In this document: piece by piece, positions 39,490 to 48,603 of the stretch
How positions within the stretch are numbered: the first letter of the stretch is position 1
How the letters are laid out: every line of letters starts with the position of its first letter
Assembly (NCBI RefSeq): GCF_029433855.1
Contig: NZ_JAROAU010000001.1
Span: forward strand, 344,368-408,367
Reading direction: 5' to 3'
Length of the DNA stretch: 64,000 nucleotides
Origin: Candidatus Kosakonia sp. 282A-S69
GTDB taxonomy: Bacteria; Pseudomonadota; Gammaproteobacteria; Enterobacterales; Enterobacteriaceae
Notes under the pieces: model-generated
What the model saw: only the letters and a program-made list of their open reading frames with translations
The model's database searches: none
What the model was told of the DNA's origin: nothing
Position numbers and translations under genes: made by a program

Positions 39490-40048
39490 GCGTCTCTCCC
39501 GGGTAACAGATGCAGCCGACGACGTGGTCATTAACCAGACCGCAGGCCTGCATAAAGGCATAACAGATCGTTGAACCGACAAATTTGAAGCCGCGTTTTT
39601 TCAGCGCTTTTGATAAGGCATCGGAAACGGGCGTTGAGGCGGGGATCTCGGCGAGCAGTGCGGCGTGCGCGATCTGCGGCTGGTTATCGACGAACCCCCA
39701 GATAAAATCTGAAAATGATTCACCGTTCGCCTCCATCGCCAGGTAGGCGCGCGCATTGCCAATGATCGCTTCAATCTTGCCGCGATGGCGAATAATCCCG
39801 CTATTTTGCAGCAAGGTATCGACCTCCTGCGGCGTCATGGCGGCGACGCGCGGCGGGTCAAAATTGTGGAAGGCGTGACGATAATTCTCCCGCTTTTTCA
39901 ACACGGTAATCCACGACAGCCCCGCCTGCTGCCCTTCGAGACAGATCATCTCGAACAGCTTTTTACCCTCTCTTTGCGGGACGCCCCACTCGTTATCGTG
40001 ATAATCGAGATAGAGCGGGTCCTGCGTAACCCAACCACAACGCTGCAT
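39467..40048 (-). CDS. tag: DNA-3-methyladenine glycosylase I Tag
   Basis: Constitutive base-excision repair glycosylase that removes 3-methyladenine. The start at 40048 (MQRCGWV) has GGAG about 7 nt upstream on the coding strand; an ATG two codons earlier is an alternative. The length of 193 aa compares with 187 in E. coli. Conserved blocks include DNEWGVP, EGQQAGLSWITVLKKR with the catalytic Glu, and KKRGFKFVG. The zinc-binding Cys and His residues at the N-terminus (RCGW) and C-terminus are present. It is upstream of and overlaps yiaC. Confidence 0.96.
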   Translation of the reverse strand: MQRCGWVTQDPLYLDYHDNEWGVPQREGKKLFEMICLEGQQAGLSWITVLKKRENYRHAFHNFDPPRVAAMTPQEVDTLLQNSGIIRHRGKIEAIIGNARAYLAMEANGESFSDFIWGFVDNQPQIAHAALLAEIPASTPVSDALSKALKKRGFKFVGSTICYAFMQACGLVNDHVVGCICYPGETHDSRMEQ

Positions 40049-40195
40049 ATCCATACTCCGTTTGTGAAGGAAAAATAAACGTCGGCCTGCCTTGACGTTA
40101 ACCCCAGAAAGACAATATTTATTACAGGGCTTTTGCCCGCTCTAACAACGATAACAACTACGCCGGATTCGGCTCTTCTCTGGAGTCGTAAAATA

Positions 40196-40876
40196 ATGAA
40201 TACAACACGCAGTGGCCTGATGATGTCGCTGCTGCCTGCCTGTCTGCTTTTTTCGCAGACGACGGCGGCGTGGCAGCAAGAGTATGTCGGTGCTGATGAC
40301 ACCGATGGACGCTATCGCTGGGATAGTGAACGGCAACCCCGTTATAACGATATTCTTGAAGAGCGCATTCGTTCGACGCAAAACTCGCCGGGGCTGGCAA
40401 TTAATCTCCCCGATACGTCGCCGCTCGATACGATTAGTACCATGAGCCTTGGCTGGAATATTCCGCTCTCCAGCCACGTTACTACCGGCCCGGTGGCGGT
40501 GTGGCATTACGATGGCTCAACGACCTCAATGTATAACGAATTCGGCGACAGCGCGACCAACGTGCAGTACAGCGATCCGCTGTGGCACGCCAGCGTCAGT
40601 TCGCTGGGCTGGCGTGTCGATAGCCGCTTTGGCGATCTGCGTCCGTGGGCGCAGATCAGCGTTAACCAGCAGTTTGGCGAAAACGTCTGGAAGAGCCAGT
40701 CGGGTCTTTATCGCCTCACCGCCGCCAACCAGTATGGTAACTGGATGGATGTGACGCTGGGCGCTGATATGCTGCTCAACCCGCACCTCGCCGCCTATGC
40801 GTCAATGTCGCAATCGGAAAACGAGGCCTGGGGGCAGAACTACCTCTACAGCATGGGAGTCAGCGCCCGTTTTTAG
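40196..40876 (+). CDS. yhjY: YhjY-like outer-membrane beta-barrel protein
   Basis: A 226-residue exported protein. The signal peptide covers residues 1 to about 26, ending near QTTAAWQ. The remainder has alternating hydrophobic residues and many aromatic residues typical of beta-strands, and it ends in Phe (GVSARF), the usual sorting signal for outer-membrane barrels. Size and position between tag and yhjX match E. coli yhjY, an autotransporter beta-domain-like protein without a passenger. No esterase or lipase motif is visible. The ATG at 40196 was chosen because the upstream extension of the frame has no signal-peptide character. Confidence 0.78.
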   Translation: MNTTRSGLMMSLLPACLLFSQTTAAWQQEYVGADDTDGRYRWDSERQPRYNDILEERIRSTQNSPGLAINLPDTSPLDTISTMSLGWNIPLSSHVTTGPVAVWHYDGSTTSMYNEFGDSATNVQYSDPLWHASVSSLGWRVDSRFGDLRPWAQISVNQQFGENVWKSQSGLYRLTAANQYGNWMDVTLGADMLLNPHLAAYASMSQSENEAWGQNYLYSMGVSARF

Positions 40877-41117
40877 CTCGATTAAAACAATCTTTTTACA
40901 GTCTGGAAACAATAGCGGCGCGTTTTGTATTGATAGTATGTACTAACTCACACTTAATATTCGCCGCATTGATATTTCGCGCGGTCATTCATTCCCGCTC
41001 AGCGGCATTTCATTCCTCTCTCGTTGCATTTCATGCCTTTTTTACCCTGGCATGAAATGCGCTTCGTTATGGTTGTCGGCAGTGAATTCCTTTTTATTCT
41101 TCTGCGGGACAACTGCC
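40877..41117 (+). promoter_or_regulatory. yhjX promoter region with YpdB-type tandem site and inverted third copy
   Basis: GGCATTTCAT at 41004-41013 and TGCATTTCAT at 41025-41034 are separated by exactly 11 bp. This matches the E. coli YpdB (PyrR) site in front of yhjX, GGCATTTCAT-N11-GGCATTTCAT, with one mismatch. A third copy in opposite orientation follows: GCATTTCATGCC (41026-41037) and GGCATGAAATGC (41049-41060) are a perfect 12-bp inverted repeat with an 11-nt spacer. A possible promoter lies between this and the ATG at 41118 but was not resolved. Confidence 0.85.
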
Positions 41118-42320
41118 ATGAATAGTTCCTTTGCTCAACACACTCGCTGGCTGACGCTGGTCGGCACCATCATCACGCAGTTTGCGTTAGGGTCGGTTTA
41201 CACCTGGAGTTTGTTCAATAGTTCGCTGGCGGAAAAACTGGGCGAACCGGTAAGCCAGGTCGCCTTCTCCTTTGGCCTGCTGAGCCTTGGCCTTGCGCTC
41301 TCCTCCTCGGTGGCCGGCAAACTGCAGGAGCGTTTTGGCGTGAAGCGCGTCACCATCGCTTCCGGTCTGCTGCTCGGCCTCGGCTTCTTCCTCACCGCGC
41401 ACGCCACCAATTTGATGATGCTGTGGCTGAGCGCCGGGGTGCTGGTTGGCCTGGCAGACGGCGCAGGCTACCTGTTAACCCTCTCTAACTGCGTGAAGTG
41501 GTTCCCGGAGCGCAAAGGGCTGATTTCCGCCTTCTCGATTGGCTCTTACGGCCTTGGCAGCCTTGGTTTTAAATTTATCGACAGCCACCTGCTGGCGACC
41601 GTCGGCCTGGAAAAGACCTTTATGATTTGGGGCGCGATCACGCTGGTGATGATTGTCTTTGGCGCGATGATGATGACCGATGCCCCGCTGCAGAAAGCCT
41701 CTACCGTCAACGGTGTGGTTGAAAATGACTTCACTCTTGCAGAGTCGATGCGTAAACCCCAGTACTGGATGCTGGCAGTGATGTTCCTGACCGCCTGCAT
41801 GAGCGGCCTCTATGTGATTGGCGTGGCGAAAGATATCGCGCAGGGGATGGTGCATCTTGACATGGCGACGGCTGCTAATGCGGTAACAGTGATCGCGATT
41901 GCTAACCTTAGCGGCCGCCTTGTGCTGGGTATTCTCTCTGACAAGATTGCCCGCATCCGCGTGATCACCATCGGCCAGGTGATTTCATTAGTGGGTATGG
42001 CCGCACTGCTCTTCGCACCGTTAAATGCTATGAGCTTCTTTGCCGCCATCGCCTGCGTTGCCTTCAACTTCGGCGGCACCATCACCGTCTTCCCGTCGCT
42101 GGTGAGTGAGTTCTTCGGCATCAACAACCTGGCGAAAAACTACGGCGTGATTTACCTCGGTTTCGGTATCGGCAGCATCTGCGGCTCGATTATCGCCTCC
42201 CTGTTCGGCGGCTTTTATGTCACCTTCTGTGTCATCTTCGCTCTGCTGATCCTCTCGCTGGCGCTCTCTACCACCATCCGCCAGCCGCAGCGCGAGGTCT
42301 ACCAGCAAGCGCACGCGTAA
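41118..42320 (+). CDS. yhjX: MFS transporter YhjX
   Basis: A 400-residue inner-membrane major facilitator of the oxalate/formate antiporter-like group, closely similar along its length to E. coli YhjX (402 aa). In E. coli it is the main target of the pyruvate-sensing YpdA/YpdB system. Twelve membrane segments are predicted. Conserved blocks include GSVYTWSLFNSSL, GKLQERFGVKRV, GYLLTLSNCVKWFPERKG and NYGVIYLGFGIGSICGS. The ATG at 41118 was chosen to match E. coli; the frame is open upstream to 41052 through promoter DNA. Confidence 0.94.
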   Translation: MNSSFAQHTRWLTLVGTIITQFALGSVYTWSLFNSSLAEKLGEPVSQVAFSFGLLSLGLALSSSVAGKLQERFGVKRVTIASGLLLGLGFFLTAHATNLMMLWLSAGVLVGLADGAGYLLTLSNCVKWFPERKGLISAFSIGSYGLGSLGFKFIDSHLLATVGLEKTFMIWGAITLVMIVFGAMMMTDAPLQKASTVNGVVENDFTLAESMRKPQYWMLAVMFLTACMSGLYVIGVAKDIAQGMVHLDMATAANAVTVIAIANLSGRLVLGILSDKIARIRVITIGQVISLVGMAALLFAPLNAMSFFAAIACVAFNFGGTITVFPSLVSEFFGINNLAKNYGVIYLGFGIGSICGSIIASLFGGFYVTFCVIFALLILSLALSTTIRQPQREVYQQAHA

Positions 42321-42335
42321 TAATAACCTGACACG

Positions 42336-42366
42336 AAAAACCGCCGTCCTTTACGGCGGTTTTTTT
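42336..42366 (+). terminator. Intrinsic terminator of yhjX
   Basis: AAAACCGCCGT and ACGGCGGTTTT pair perfectly around a CCTTT loop, followed by further Ts. It lies about 15 nt after the yhjX stop. Confidence 0.93.
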
Positions 42367-42437
42367 ATCTGCGCCGCACACTTTCCGCAAAGCGACTATC
42401 CTTAATAATCAGGTTCATCCAACAGAAGGAGTGACAA

Positions 42438-42869
42438 ATGTCTTTAGAGAAAGTGGTTTACCGTGCTAAAGCGAAAGCAACCGGGGGACGCGATGGCCGT
42501 GCAACCTCCTCTGATGGCGTGCTGGATGTCAAACTGGGCGTACCGAAAGAGATGGGTGGCCCTGGCGGTGAAGTGACTAACCCAGAGCAGCTGTTCGCGG
42601 CGGGCTACTCGGCCTGTTTCCTTGGCGCGCTAAAACACGTTGCAGCAAGCGAGAAGAAAAAAGTGCCGCAGGATGCTTACATTGAAGGTCAGGTAGGTAT
42701 TGGGCCGTTGCCGACCGGTTTTGGTATCGAAGCGCAGCTGGATATTCACCTGCCGGGCATGGATCACAAAGAAGCGGAAGAGCTGGTGCAGAAGGCGCAT
42801 ATTGTTTGCCCGTACTCCAATGCCACCCGCGGTAACATTGATGTAAAACTCAATGTAATTACTTCCTGA
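42438..42869 (+). CDS. ohr: Organic hydroperoxide resistance protein Ohr
   Basis: Thiol peroxidase of 143 aa in the OsmC/Ohr family that reduces organic hydroperoxides in the cytoplasm. The catalytic Cys60 (AAGYSACF) and resolving Cys124 ([13 protein letters not shown]) are present, with the catalytic Arg18 (GGRDGR) and Glu50 (NPEQLF). The ATG has AGGAG upstream. The regulator OhrR is not adjacent, so control must be by a distant gene or another system. An inverted repeat CGGCCAT/ATGGCCG with an AT-rich loop follows at about 42899-42932. E. coli K-12 lacks this gene at this site. Confidence 0.94.
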   Translation: MSLEKVVYRAKAKATGGRDGRATSSDGVLDVKLGVPKEMGGPGGEVTNPEQLFAAGYSACFLGALKHVAASEKKKVPQDAYIEGQVGIGPLPTGFGIEAQLDIHLPGMDHKEAEELVQKAHIVCPYSNATRGNIDVKLNVITS

Positions 42870-43082
42870 TAACCCATCGCGGTTAACATTTTTTGTCATC
42901 GGCCATCTATTTTTTGTAAATATATGGCCGAATCTCATTTCCCGCTGACACTTTTCTCTGCCGCTATGGTCTACTTAGCGCGCTTCCGAAGTTTCACGTA
43001 TTAACTTCCTTCGCATTTTTTTAGCCTGACGCGTGAATGACTCTCGCTTTCAGGAGCTTTTTCCTCTTTTTGAGTTGCTTGC

Positions 43083-44765
43083 ATGAACTATATCAAAGCG
43101 ATAACGCAGCAGAAGTTGAGCTTCCTGCTTGCGTTGTATATCGGCCTGTTTATGAATAGCGCTGTGTTTTACCGTCGGTTCGATGGTTATGCGCACGCCT
43201 TCACCCCGCTAAAAGGGCTCTCTGCGGTTGTTGAACTGGTCGCGACCGTGCTGGTCACCTTCTTTTTGCTGCGTGTCCTGTCGCTGTTTGGCCGACGCGT
43301 CTGGCGTATTCTTACCTCGCTGATTGTGGTCTTCTCGGCCGCCGCCAGCTACTACATGACTTTCCTTAACGTGGTAATTGGCTACGGCATCATCGCCTCG
43401 GTGATGACCACGGATATTGACCTCTCCAAAGAGGTCGTGGGCTGGCAGCTGTTCGTCTGGATCGTGGCGGTGAGCGCGCTGCCGCTGCTGTTTATCTGGC
43501 ACAACCGCTGTCGTGACACCCTGCTACGCCAACTGCGCCAGCCCGGTGCGCGCATTCGCAGCGCGGGCCTTGTGGTGTTAGCCGGTCTGCTGGTGTGGGG
43601 GCCGATTCGCCTGATGGATGTGCAGCAGAAGCAGACCGAGCGCGCCTCGGGCGTTGATTTGCCGAGCTATGGCGGCGTGGTCGCAAACTCCTATCTGCCC
43701 TCCAACTGGCTCTCCGCGCTGGGGCTCTATGCCTGGGCGCGGGTTGATGAGTCTTCAGACAACAGCTCCCTGCTGAACCCAGCGACGAAGTTTACCTACG
43801 TTGCGCCGAAGGATATCGATGATACCTGGGTGGTGTTTATCATCGGTGAGACCACACGCTGGGATCATATGGGCATGCTTGGCTATGAACGCAACACCAC
43901 GCCGAAGCTGGCGCAGGAGAAGAACCTCGTTGCCTTCCGCGGTTACTCGTGCGATACCGCGACCAAGCTCTCGTTGCGCTGTATGTTTGTGCGCGAAGGC
44001 GGCGCGGAGCCCAACCCGCAGCGCACGCTGAAAGAGCAGAATATTTTCGCGGTGCTCAAACAGCTCGGCTTCTCCAGCGATCTCTATGCCATGCAGAGCG
44101 AAATGTGGTTCTACAGCAACACCATGGCGGACAACATCGCTTACCGCGAGCAGATTGGCGCCGAGCCGCGTAACCGCGGCAAGCACGTTGATGACATGCT
44201 GCTGGTCGACGAGATGGATCGCTCGCTGGAGGAGAATGCTAACGGTAAGCATATGATTATTCTCCACACTAAAGGGTCGCACTTTAACTACACTCAGCGC
44301 TACCCGCGCAGCTTCGCGCAGTGGACGCCGGAGTGCATGGGCGTGGATCGTAAGTGCAGCAAAGAGGAGATGATCAACTCCTTTGATAACTCGGTGACCT
44401 ATGTCGATCACTTTATCGATAGCGTGATCGATAAGATGCGCGACCGTAAAGCGATTGTGTTTTACGCAGCGGATCACGGCGAGTCGATCAATGAGCAGGA
44501 GCATCTGCACGGCACGCCGCGCCATATGGCACCGCCTGAGCAGTTCCGCGTTCCGATGATGGTGTGGATGTCTGATAAATATCTTGCGGACCCACAAAAG
44601 GCGCAGATGCTGGCGCAGCTTAAGCAGCAGGCGGCCTATAAAGCACCGCGCCGCCACGTTGAGCTGTACGACACCATTATGGGTTGCCTCGGTTATACCT
44701 CGCCGGATGGCGGGATTAACGAGAACAATAACTGGTGCCGTTTGCCGGCGCAGGCCGCGAAGTAA
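43083..44765 (+). CDS. eptB: Kdo2-lipid A phosphoethanolamine 7''-transferase EptB
   Basis: Inner-membrane enzyme that adds phosphoethanolamine to the outer Kdo of lipopolysaccharide. It has 560 aa (E. coli 563). Five hydrophobic segments lie within residues 1 to about 190. A periplasmic alkaline-phosphatase-fold domain follows, with the nucleophile Thr in FIIGETTRWDHMGMLGY, the metal-binding HTKGSH and AADHGES. In E. coli the mRNA is repressed by the sRNA MgrR and transcribed by sigma-E; the leader here (42933-43082) was not dissected. It is followed by tRNA-Pro, as in E. coli. Confidence 0.95.
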   Translation: MNYIKAITQQKLSFLLALYIGLFMNSAVFYRRFDGYAHAFTPLKGLSAVVELVATVLVTFFLLRVLSLFGRRVWRILTSLIVVFSAAASYYMTFLNVVIGYGIIASVMTTDIDLSKEVVGWQLFVWIVAVSALPLLFIWHNRCRDTLLRQLRQPGARIRSAGLVVLAGLLVWGPIRLMDVQQKQTERASGVDLPSYGGVVANSYLPSNWLSALGLYAWARVDESSDNSSLLNPATKFTYVAPKDIDDTWVVFIIGETTRWDHMGMLGYERNTTPKLAQEKNLVAFRGYSCDTATKLSLRCMFVREGGAEPNPQRTLKEQNIFAVLKQLGFSSDLYAMQSEMWFYSNTMADNIAYREQIGAEPRNRGKHVDDMLLVDEMDRSLEENANGKHMIILHTKGSHFNYTQRYPRSFAQWTPECMGVDRKCSKEEMINSFDNSVTYVDHFIDSVIDKMRDRKAIVFYAADHGESINEQEHLHGTPRHMAPPEQFRVPMMVWMSDKYLADPQKAQMLAQLKQQAAYKAPRRHVELYDTIMGCLGYTSPDGGINENNNWCRLPAQAAK

Positions 44766-44856
44766 CGGCGCTGCTGGCTTTCTCGCCAGTCAGTTAGCTT
44801 TTTTCGATTAAAGGATTGACGGGGCATGTTGGCGGCAGTAAGATGCGCCCCGCATT

Positions 44857-44933
<77 letters not shown>

Positions 44934-44938
44934 AATTT

Positions 44939-44967
44939 GAAAACCCCGCTTCGGCGGGGTTTTTTGC
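44939..44967 (+). terminator. Intrinsic terminator of proK
   Basis: AAACCCCGC and GCGGGGTTT form a stem with a short TTCG-type loop followed by Ts, six bases after the tRNA CCA end. Confidence 0.93.
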
Positions 44968-44984
44968 TTTCTGCGTCCGCACAA

Positions 44985-45240
44985 TTGCCTGATGGCGGCT
45001 TCGCCTTATCAGGCCTACGCGATCCAGCACACCCATGATTCCGAATCCAGCACCCCCGTAGGCCGGATAAGCATTCACGCGCCATCCGACAAACCATCGA
45101 TTCCGCAGGCAGCACCCCCGTAGGCCGGATAAGCGTTTACGCGCCATCCGGCAAACCATCGATTCCGCAGGCAGCACCCCCGTAGGCCGGATAAGCGTTC
45201 ACGCGCCATCCGGCAAACCATCGATTCCGCAGGCAATTCA
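44985..45240. repeat. REP cluster with a 62-bp tandem repeat
   Basis: One REP at 44985-45020 in one orientation is followed by three REPs in the other, each beginning GTAGGCCGGATAAGC at 45057, 45119 and 45181. The three copies are exactly 62 bp apart and share the intervening ACCATCGATTCCGCAGGCAG sequence, so the whole unit was duplicated in tandem. The first copy differs from the others at a few positions. Confidence 0.93.
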
Positions 45241-45825
45241 TCCGGCAAAAACCAAAACTCACCGAAACTCCCCTTATCCCAGCTTCCCGCTGCCTGACGG
45301 CTATTTTTTGCGATATTCCATTGTATTTATTTATATATATAACGATCTTTTTTCGCGTTGCTTATGGATAAAGGCAGCATTTTGCGCTGTGCGTTTTAGC
45401 GTTCGCGGGATATACCGCTCAGATAATCATCATTCTGGTAGAAATTTTTCATAATCTGCATGAATGTTAATCACTGGGTAAGCGCGCTTTATAAGGGGAA
45501 TATTCTGCTTCCGCGCCCTTAGCATAAATTTCCCTGCTGAATATGGTGGCTTGAACTTTTTTTTAACTTTGTTTGCCGATTCTCACCGTCGTTGTAAATC
45601 CCGGTTACCTGTATTGACGTTTTGACATTCTGTTGACAGATTGTAGGGCATGAGGGGCATTTCATGGAGAATCTGTACTGCAACTCAGTCAACCTTGTGA
45701 AAGGAATCCCCATCTCTCATAACGCCTGCGGGCACAACCGACCAGACCGGGTAAAAAACTAAAAAAGGCCTGTCGGACATACCCACTGCATGGGTAACAA
45801 CACATATCACATTGGAGCAGAATCA
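45241..45825 (+). promoter_or_regulatory. dppA promoter and long leader region
   Basis: A 585-bp gene-free, AT-rich region upstream of dppA. TTGAC-like -35 elements occur in 45613-45637. A CA-rich stretch AACAACACATATCACA (about 45796-45811) directly before the Shine-Dalgarno GGAG (45814-45817) is the kind of target bound by GcvB sRNA, which represses dppA in E. coli and Salmonella. A small hairpin ACCCA/TGGGT at 45781-45795 precedes it. GGCATTTCAT at 45656-45665 equals one unit of the YpdB-type site. Confidence 0.6.
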
Positions 45826-47433
45826 ATGAGTATTTCCTTGAAGAAGTCAGGGATGCTGAAGCTCGGTCTTAGCCTGGTGGCCATGACCGTCGCGGCAAGC
45901 GTGCAGGCTAAAACCCTGGTTTATTGTTCTGAAGGTTCGCCCGAAGGCTTTAACCCACAGCTTTTCACCTCTGGTACCACTTACGATGCCAGCTCTGTGC
46001 CAATTTATAACCGTCTGGTTGAGTTCAAAACCGGCACCACGGAAGTGATTCCGGGTCTGGCGGAGAAGTGGGACATCAGCGAAGACGGCAAAACCTACAC
46101 CTTCCACCTGCGTAAGGGCGTGAAGTGGCAGGACAACAAAGAGTTCAAACCGACGCGTGAATTCAACGCCGATGACGTGGTGTTCTCTTTTGATCGTCAG
46201 AAAAATGCCCAGAACCCCTACCATAAAGTCTCTGGCGGCAGCTACGAATACTTCGAAGGCATGGGTCTGCCGGATCTGATTAGCGAAGTCAAAAAAGTCG
46301 ACGATCACACCGTGCAGTTCGTGCTGACGCGCCCGGAATCGCCGTTCCTCGCTGACCTGGCGATGGACTTCGCCTCCATCCTCTCCAAAGAGTACGCGGA
46401 CAACATGCTGAAAGCCGGCACGCCGGACAAAGTGGACCTCAACCCAATCGGTACCGGTCCGTTCCAGCTGCTGCAATACCAGAAAGATTCGCGCATTCTC
46501 TACAAAGCGTTTGAAGGCTTCTGGGGCACCAAGCCGAAGATCGATCGCCTGGTCTTCTCCATCACGCCGGACGCTTCCGTGCGTTACGCCAAGCTGCAGA
46601 AAAACGAATGTCAGGTGATGCCGTACCCGAACCCGGCTGACATCGCGCGCATGAAGCAGGACAAAAACATTAACCTGATGGAGCAGGCTGGCCTGAACGT
46701 CGGTTACATGTCCTTTAATACCGAGAAAAAACCGTTTGATGATGTGAAAGTGCGCCAGGCGCTGACCTACGCGGTAAACAAAGAAGCGATCATCAAAGCG
46801 GTCTATCAGGGCGCGGGCGTTGCGGCGAAAAACCTGATTCCGCCGACCATGTGGGGCTATAACGATGACGTTAAAGACTACACCTACGATCCCGAGAAGG
46901 CGAAGCAGCTGCTGAAAGAAGCCGGTCATGAGAAGGGCTTCACCGTTGAGCTGTGGGCTATGCCGGTACAGCGTCCGTACAACCCGAACGCGCGCCGTAT
47001 GGCAGAGATGATTCAGTCTGACTGGGCGAAAGTGGGCGTACAGGCCAAAATCGTGACCTACGAGTGGGGCGAGTACCTCAAGCGCGCGAAAGCGGGCGAG
47101 CACCAGGCCGTAATGATGGGCTGGACCGGCGACAACGGGGATCCGGATAACTTCTTCGCCACCCTGTTCAGCTGCGCCGCGGCGAAAGATGGCTCTAACT
47201 ACTCACGCTGGTGCTACAAGCCGTTTGAAGATCTGATTCAGCCGGCGCGTGCGACCGACGACCACAACAAGCGTATTGAGCTCTACAAACAAGCGCAGGT
47301 GGTGATGCATGACCAGGCACCGGCGCTGATCGTCGCGCACTCCACCGTCTATGAGCCAGTGCGGAAAGAAGTGAAAGGCTATGTGGTTGATCCATTAGGC
47401 AAACACCACTTCGAAAACGTCTCTGTCGAATAA
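45826..47433 (+). CDS. dppA: Dipeptide-binding periplasmic protein DppA
   Basis: Periplasmic receptor of the dipeptide ABC importer, also involved in peptide chemotaxis and haem uptake in E. coli. It has 535 aa, equal to E. coli. The signal peptide is residues 1 to about 28 (ending VAASVQA). The mature protein belongs to solute-binding family 5, with NPIGTGPFQLLQYQKDSR and DDVKVRQALTYAVNKEAI. The ATG at 45826 follows GGAG at 45814-45817; the frame extends upstream through the leader. It is the first gene of dppABCDF. Confidence 0.98.
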   Translation: MSISLKKSGMLKLGLSLVAMTVAASVQAKTLVYCSEGSPEGFNPQLFTSGTTYDASSVPIYNRLVEFKTGTTEVIPGLAEKWDISEDGKTYTFHLRKGVKWQDNKEFKPTREFNADDVVFSFDRQKNAQNPYHKVSGGSYEYFEGMGLPDLISEVKKVDDHTVQFVLTRPESPFLADLAMDFASILSKEYADNMLKAGTPDKVDLNPIGTGPFQLLQYQKDSRILYKAFEGFWGTKPKIDRLVFSITPDASVRYAKLQKNECQVMPYPNPADIARMKQDKNINLMEQAGLNVGYMSFNTEKKPFDDVKVRQALTYAVNKEAIIKAVYQGAGVAAKNLIPPTMWGYNDDVKDYTYDPEKAKQLLKEAGHEKGFTVELWAMPVQRPYNPNARRMAEMIQSDWAKVGVQAKIVTYEWGEYLKRAKAGEHQAVMMGWTGDNGDPDNFFATLFSCAAAKDGSNYSRWCYKPFEDLIQPARATDDHNKRIELYKQAQVVMHDQAPALIVAHSTVYEPVRKEVKGYVVDPLGKHHFENVSVE

Positions 47434-47449
47434 TAAGTAAAATGCCTGA

Positions 47450-47480
47450 CTTCCCCCTCTTCGCTGGAGGAGGGGGAAAG
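47450..47480 (+). other. Stem-loop between dppA and dppB
   Basis: CTTCCCCCTC and GAGGGGGAAAG form a long G+C-rich imperfect hairpin around TTCGCTGGAG, 17 nt after the dppA stop, without a T-run. It probably stabilises the dppA mRNA and attenuates read-through into dppBCDF. Confidence 0.7.
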
Positions 47481-47574
47481 GTCTGTTCCCTCTTGTCATG
47501 AGAGTGGAAATACATTTGTGAGCAATACAGACGTGCCGTCGCCAGGCGTCGCGTCACTACTGAGAATCCGGGTT

Positions 47575-48594
47575 ATGTTGCAGTTCATCCTCCGACGTCT
47601 GGGGTTAGTTATCCCGACGTTTATCGGTATCACCCTTCTCACCTTTGCCTTTGTCCATATGATCCCCGGCGATCCGGTGATGATCATGGCGGGTGAGCGT
47701 GGTATCTCCCCTGAGCGTCACGCTCAGTTGCTGGCCGAGCTCGGTCTCGACAAGCCGCTGTGGGAACAGTATGTCCACTATGTGTGGGGCGTACTGCACG
47801 GCGATTTAGGTCTCTCATTGAAGAGCCGTCTTCCGGTGTGGGACGAATTCGTGCCGCGCTTTAAAGCCACGCTGGAGCTGGGCGTCTGCGCGATGATTTT
47901 CGCCGTTGCCGTCGGCATTCCGGTGGGCGTACTTGCCGCGGTCAAACGCGGTTCCATCTTCGACCACACCGCGGTGAGCCTCGCGCTGACCGGCTACTCC
48001 ATGCCGATCTTTTGGTGGGGCATGATGCTGATTATGCTGGTCTCGGTGCAGCTAAACCTGACGCCGGTCTCCGGGCGCGTCAGCGATATGGTGTTCCTTG
48101 ATGACACCAACCCGTTAACCGGCTTTATGCTGATCGACACTGCCATCTGGGGCGAAGAGGGCAACTTTATTGATGCCGTCGCGCACATGATCCTGCCGGC
48201 CGTCGTGCTCGGCACCATTCCGCTGGCGGTGATTGTGCGTATGACGCGCTCCTCGATGCTGGAAGTGCTGGGCGAAGACTATATCCGCACCGCGCGCGCC
48301 AAAGGGCTGACCCGTATGCGGGTGATTATCGTCCATGCGCTGCGCAACGCGATGCTGCCGGTGGTGACGGTCATCGGTCTGCAGGTCGGCACCATGCTGG
48401 CGGGCGCGATTCTGACGGAAACCATCTTCTCCTGGCCTGGCCTTGGCCGCTGGCTGATTGATGCACTGCAACGCCGCGACTATCCGGTGGTGCAGGGCGG
48501 GGTGCTGCTGGTCGCGACGATGATTATCCTCGTCAACCTGCTGGTCGACCTGCTTTATGGCGTGGTGAACCCGCGTATTCGGCATAAGAAGTAA
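47575..48594 (+). CDS. dppB: Dipeptide ABC transporter permease DppB
   Basis: Inner-membrane permease of the dipeptide importer with 339 aa, equal to E. coli, and about six membrane segments. The conserved EAA-type loop is EDYIRTARAKGLTRMRVIIVHALRNAMLP. The ATG at 47575 begins MLQFILRRLGL and matches E. coli; an in-frame GTG further upstream at 47518 was rejected. dppC begins 9 nt after its stop. Confidence 0.97.
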   Translation: MLQFILRRLGLVIPTFIGITLLTFAFVHMIPGDPVMIMAGERGISPERHAQLLAELGLDKPLWEQYVHYVWGVLHGDLGLSLKSRLPVWDEFVPRFKATLELGVCAMIFAVAVGIPVGVLAAVKRGSIFDHTAVSLALTGYSMPIFWWGMMLIMLVSVQLNLTPVSGRVSDMVFLDDTNPLTGFMLIDTAIWGEEGNFIDAVAHMILPAVVLGTIPLAVIVRMTRSSMLEVLGEDYIRTARAKGLTRMRVIIVHALRNAMLPVVTVIGLQVGTMLAGAILTETIFSWPGLGRWLIDALQRRDYPVVQGGVLLVATMIILVNLLVDLLYGVVNPRIRHKK

Positions 48595-48603
48595 GGGGCC
48601 ATC

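Noticed and set aside
44985-45240. Regularly spaced repeats resembling a short CRISPR array
   Set aside because: The spacers are identical copies and the repeats are REP hairpins; no cas genes are nearby.
45519-45713. 64-codon minus-strand frame in the dppA leader
   Set aside because: AT-rich regulatory DNA, no ribosome binding site, no counterpart known to me in this leader.
45847-47103. 418-codon frame on the minus strand opposite dppA
   Set aside because: Antisense to dppA and without a start region or family match.
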